Positions 5,946 through 6,936 of a DNA stretch of 6,936 nucleotides are shown piece by piece (position 1 is the first letter of the stretch; each line of letters opens with the position of its first letter). The DNA comes from JBLHKE01 sp047619485 (GTDB lineage Bacteria; Verrucomicrobiota; Verrucomicrobiia; Verrucomicrobiales; DEV007). The stretch spans positions 1 through 6,936 of the forward strand of contig JBLHKE010000412.1 of the NCBI GenBank assembly GCA_047619485.1. The letters run 5' to 3'. The notes beneath the pieces were generated by a model. The model had not been told where the DNA came from and searched no databases. It worked only from the letters and a program-made list of their open reading frames with translations. Both the position numbers and the translations under genes were made by a program.

Positions 5946-6275
5946 CTACAGCTTCTTCCCGTAACGGGCGGCGACACGCTCACCACTCGCCTGCTTCATC
6001 AGGGAGTAAGGGAAAGATTTTCCATGCGTCGCGATGACGTTGACGCGATCTCCACTCGACCAGCGCCGTGCTTTGTTCGCATCGTTCCAATCGACATTCC
6101 ACATCGAGCCATCATCGAGGATGACGAAGCGGCCATCGAGCGAGGCCGCCTTGATCTGTTTCGCCGATCCCAACTTGGAGACAGGATATTCGTAACGCCT
6201 GTTGCCGCTGCTAGTCCCGCAGCCGGAGAGGACGAAGACCAGCGCGATAAAGAGGAAGAATCGGGAGAGTTTCAT
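5946..6275 (-). CDS. Small hypothetical lipoprotein
   Basis: A 109-residue protein of unknown function. MKLSRFF plus a hydrophobic core leads to a canonical lipobox LSGC with Cys19, so lipidation and membrane anchoring are expected. The mature part of about 90 residues is basic and probably folded: it has a short polar linker (GTSSGNRR), then strand-like segments around LDGRFVILDDGSMWNVD (46-62) and DRVNVIATHG (76-85), suggesting a small beta-rich domain, and ends KSFPYSLMKQASGERVAARYGKKL. I do not recognise the family. The ATG at 6275 is supported by an AGGA seven bases upstream, one of the few Shine-Dalgarno-like sites in the window. It starts 14 bases after the stop of the dehydrogenase gene on the same strand, so the two are probably one transcript, though their functions have no obvious link. 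Confidence 0.82.
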   Translation of the reverse strand: MKLSRFFLFIALVFVLSGCGTSSGNRRYEYPVSKLGSAKQIKAASLDGRFVILDDGSMWNVDWNDANKARRWSSGDRVNVIATHGKSFPYSLMKQASGERVAARYGKKL

Positions 6276-6289
6276 GGGGAGATCCTAAC

Positions 6290-6936
6290 TCAGATCGTCA
6301 TGGCTGCATAGCCGCCGTCGACGATAATTTCAGCCCCCGTCATGAACGACCCTGCTGCCTCCGCGGCGAGCAACAGCGTGGCTCCGATCAGTTCGTTCGA
6401 TTCGCCAAAACGATTCATCGGCGTGTGTCCCATGATCGACGCGACCCGCTCTTCGTTGAGCACCTTGCGGTTCTGTTCGGCCGGAAAGAATCCCGGGACG
6501 AGCGTGTTGACGCGAATACCGGACGTTGCCCACTCGCGGGCGAGATTTTTACTCAAGTTGTGCACCGCCGCTTTCGTCATCGAGTAGGTGAACACACGCG
6601 ACAGTGGGATCACGCCCGACATCGAGCCGATATTGATCACCGAGGCGCGGATTTTGTTTTCGAGAAAATATTTTCCGAACACCTGGCAGGCGACGAACAC
6701 CGCCTTGGAGTTCGTCTCGAAGATCTGGTCGAATTCGTCCTCGGGCACATCAAGGAATGGCGTCGGCGAATTGACGCCAGCGCCATTGACGAGGATGTCG
6801 CACTTGCCGGAACGCTCGACGGTCGCAGCGAGCAAGCCCTCGAGGCTCGCGCGATCGGTCACGTCAGCAGGGAGAAAATACCCCTTGCCGCCAGCCGCCT
6901 CGATCGACTCTAGACGCGCCTTGGCTTTCTCCTCGC
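6290..6936 (-). CDS. Short-chain dehydrogenase/reductase (SDR), 5' end beyond window edge
   Basis: An NAD(P)-dependent oxidoreductase of the classical SDR family; about 214 residues are visible. The frame stays open from the GTG at 6862 to the window edge and reads as SDR sequence there (RLESIEAAGGKGYFLPADVTD), so that GTG is not the real start; about 40 residues with the N-terminal TGxxxGxG cofactor motif lie outside. Visible residue numbers: the ADVTD adenine-side segment at 23-27, NGAG at 50-53 in place of the common NNAG, Asn75 in ETNSKA, catalytic Ser104 in INIGS, Tyr118 and Lys122 in YSMTK, the VNTLVPGFF segment, and the C-terminal FMTGAEIIVDGG. The TPMNRFG stretch and the ending recall the gluconate 5-dehydrogenase / D-mannonate oxidoreductase branch, so a sugar-acid or polyol substrate is a reasonable guess, but SDR specificity is hard to read from sequence. 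The small lipoprotein gene follows after 14 bases. Confidence 0.92.
   Translation of the reverse strand, partial: EEKAKARLESIEAAGGKGYFLPADVTDRASLEGLLAATVERSGKCDILVNGAGVNSPTPFLDVPEDEFDQIFETNSKAVFVACQVFGKYFLENKIRASVINIGSMSGVIPLSRVFTYSMTKAAVHNLSKNLAREWATSGIRVNTLVPGFFPAEQNRKVLNEERVASIMGHTPMNRFGESNELIGATLLLAAEAAGSFMTGAEIIVDGGYAAMTI

Noticed and set aside
6290..6862. GTG at 6862 as the true start of the SDR
   Set aside because: The frame continues upstream to the edge with SDR-like sequence, and this start would remove the cofactor-binding N-terminus.
6425..6913. 162-codon plus-strand open frame opposite the SDR gene
   Set aside because: It is the antisense shadow of a clear SDR with intact catalytic residues, and its His/Arg-rich product resembles no family.
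1..6936. Mobile element, CRISPR array, defence system or prophage signature
   Set aside because: I found no transposase or integrase frame, no spaced direct repeats, no terminal inverted repeats and no tRNA-like fold. The genes are ordinary chromosomal families.

Overview
The window reads as an ordinary stretch of chromosome from a moderately GC-rich Gram-negative bacterium, most likely a member of the Verrucomicrobia. Three things suggest this: a secreted protein ending in a PEP-CTERM-type sorting tail (VPEAG, a hydrophobic run, then RRRR); an ExbD/TolR fragment of a style I associate with that phylum; and a high density of lipoprotein signal peptides with few Shine-Dalgarno sites and several GTG or TTG starts. 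The assignment is inference, because no rRNA or other marker gene is present.

Layout from left to right. Positions 1-319 hold the end of a plus-strand ExbD/TolR-like gene that appears broken by an in-frame TGA. It meets, tail to tail, a minus-strand pair: a cpYpsA/SLOG-type 'putative molybdenum carrier' protein (1872 down to 1399), then an exported alpha/beta hydrolase (1338 down to 316). Divergent from that pair are two plus-strand lipoprotein genes, an unrecognised disordered lipoprotein (2030-2716) and an NTF2/SnoaL-like lipoprotein (2795-3382). After a 337-base stretch without a convincing gene comes a minus-strand exported FKBP peptidyl-prolyl isomerase (4676 down to 3720), which ends in a textbook intrinsic terminator at 3662-3697. 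A 237-base, partly very AT-rich region separates it from the divergent PEP-CTERM protein gene (4914-5870). The right end is a minus-strand pair: a short-chain dehydrogenase that runs off the window edge (6936 down to 6290) and, 14 bases downstream, a small lipoprotein (6275 down to 5946).

Working together. Most products are predicted to be exported: the hydrolase, three lipoproteins with good lipoboxes, the periplasmic FKBP foldase and the PEP-CTERM protein. The window is therefore rich in envelope functions, but the genes do not form one recognisable pathway. I found no mobile element, CRISPR array, tRNA, rRNA or defence system. The observations most worth a second look are the interrupted ExbD-like gene, the two convergent genes that share a CTAG as overlapping stop codons, the PEP-CTERM protein with a possible ThuA/GATase-like domain, and the unrecognised disordered lipoprotein next to the NTF2-like one.
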